Positions 4,119 to 5,014 of a stretch of 5,014 bases of DNA are shown piece after piece; within the stretch, counting starts at the first letter, position 1; each line of letters begins with the position of its first letter. A model generated the notes under the pieces. It was given only the letters and a program-made list of their open reading frames with translations, ran no database searches and was not told the origin of the DNA. Where the stretch lies: NCBI GenBank assembly GCA_002431545.1, contig DJFY01000033.1, positions 1 to 5,014 of the forward strand, given 5' to 3'. This stretch comes from Cellvibrionales bacterium UBA5860. Lineage in GTDB: Bacteria > Pseudomonadota > Gammaproteobacteria > Pseudomonadales > Porticoccaceae. Made by a program: the position numbers and the translations under genes.

Positions 4119-5014
4119 ATGACAGCGCCTTCTGATTATCACTCGCCGCTAACCGAGACCGAGTTACGCAATTGCGACTTGCTACGCCAGGAACTCGAAC
4201 TGATTTTGCAGGCGGCGGGCGACGGCATCTATGGTCTGGACGCTTCGGGAAAATGCACCTTTGCCAATCGCGCAGCGACAGAAATTCTTGGCTGGCAGCA
4301 GGACGACGTCATCGGCAAGACCGTACATTCACTGCATCACCATACTCACCCAGACGGTCGACCCTATCCACAACAGGACTGTCCTATCTACGCGGCCTTC
4401 AAAGATGGTAAAACCCGCCATGTCGACGACGAGGTATTCTGGAAAGCGGATGGCACCTGCATTCCGGTCGAATACACGAGCACGCCGATTTTCGATCGCG
4501 GGAAACTTTGTGGCGCGGTAGTAGTGTTCAAGGACGTCACCGAACGCAAGCGGGCCGAGCAAGAGTTGCAACAAGCGTATGCCGAGCTGACGCGAATGAA
4601 AAAAAGACTCGAGGATGAGAACACCTACTTACAGGAGGAATTTTCGCGGCAACACAATTTTAAAGAAATCGTCGGTCAGAGCTGCGCTATTACACAGATA
4701 CTCAGTCAAGTGGAATTGGTGGCACCGACCTATGCCAACGTTCTCATTACCGGTGAATCAGGTACCGGCAAGGAGTTGATCGCCCGAGCAATACATGATC
4801 GCAGCGACCGTAATGAACGCCCGCTGATCAAGGTCAACTGCGCAGCTATCCCTCACGAGCTCTTCGAAAGCGAATTTTTTGGCCATCAGAAAGGCTCTTT
4901 CACAGGCGCGGTGAAAGACCGCGTTGGACGTTTTGAGCTCGCTGATGGCGGCACGATTTTTCTCGACGAGGTGGGTGAAATCCCCCTGGATTTACAAAGC
5001 AAGCTGTTGAGAGT
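4119..5014 (+). CDS. PAS-domain sigma-54-dependent transcriptional activator (partial)
   Basis: The reading frame starts at 4119 and stays open to the window edge, giving 298 residues. AAGGA (4106-4110) lies eight bases before the ATG. A PAS sensor domain spans about 25-142, with a distinctive HHHTHPDGRPYPxxDCPIY segment (73-91) and the C-terminal VVVFKDVTERK end. A charged coiled-coil linker follows (about 143-176). Then comes the AAA+ domain of RpoN activators, beginning FKEIVGQS: Walker A GESGTGKE (212-219), the SEFFGHQKGSFTGA segment (251-264) that touches sigma-54, and Walker B GGTIFLDE (277-284). The usual GAFTGA loop is GSFTGA here. The rest of the ATPase and the expected Fis-type DNA-binding domain lie beyond the window. 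It should use ATP hydrolysis to open sigma-54 promoters in response to a signal sensed by PAS; no receiver domain is present. It is divergent from the GST operon, which with the -24/-12 site at 1295-1310 suggests local targets. Confidence 0.93.
   Translation, partial: MTAPSDYHSPLTETELRNCDLLRQELELILQAAGDGIYGLDASGKCTFANRAATEILGWQQDDVIGKTVHSLHHHTHPDGRPYPQQDCPIYAAFKDGKTRHVDDEVFWKADGTCIPVEYTSTPIFDRGKLCGAVVVFKDVTERKRAEQELQQAYAELTRMKKRLEDENTYLQEEFSRQHNFKEIVGQSCAITQILSQVELVAPTYANVLITGESGTGKELIARAIHDRSDRNERPLIKVNCAAIPHELFESEFFGHQKGSFTGAVKDRVGRFELADGGTIFLDEVGEIPLDLQSKLLR

Noticed and set aside
3846..4142. 98-residue minus-strand reading frame across the divergent spacer
   Set aside because: It overlaps both the GST start and the regulator start, has no recognisable domain, and has a composition typical of a chance frame.

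Overview
The window reads as bacterial chromosome from a Gram-negative proteobacterium, probably a gammaproteobacterium. The evidence is a sigma-54 enhancer-binding regulator, Nu-class (YfcG-like) and other bacterial glutathione S-transferases (GSTs), a ChrR-like cupin, and AT-rich intergenic stretches with Shine-Dalgarno sites. The genus cannot be told from the sequence. No rRNA, tRNA, CRISPR array, insertion sequence or phage gene was seen.

Layout. Five genes lie on the minus strand and one, cut by the right edge, on the plus strand. From right to left on the minus strand: a YfcG-like GST (3853-3089), a second GST (3009-2398) and a stand-alone tandem ChrR-like cupin (2365-1691). These are spaced 79 and 32 bp apart and look like one operon. 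A 464-bp gap (1227-1690) follows, rich in palindromes. Next come a small unrecognised exported protein (1226-768) and a five-helix HPP-family membrane protein (620-99). Diverging from the GST operon across a 265-bp spacer is a PAS plus AAA+ sigma-54-dependent activator starting at 4119. Its C-terminal part, with the rest of the ATPase and the expected DNA-binding domain, lies beyond the window.

How the parts may work together (inference). Two GSTs and a ChrR-type metal cupin suggest thiol, redox or electrophile stress handling. The divergent activator is a natural candidate local regulator. The clearest regulatory signal is upstream of the small exported protein: a -24/-12 (sigma-54) promoter with correct GG-N10-GC spacing at 1295-1310, an IHF-like site at 1330-1342, a perfect 16-bp palindrome at 1388-1403, and a 12-bp inverted repeat with arms at 1341-1352 and 1400-1411. 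This is the layout expected of an enhancer-dependent promoter, so the exported protein may be a target of the activator in this window or of another one. The function of the exported protein and the substrates of the GSTs, cupin and HPP protein cannot be read from the sequence.
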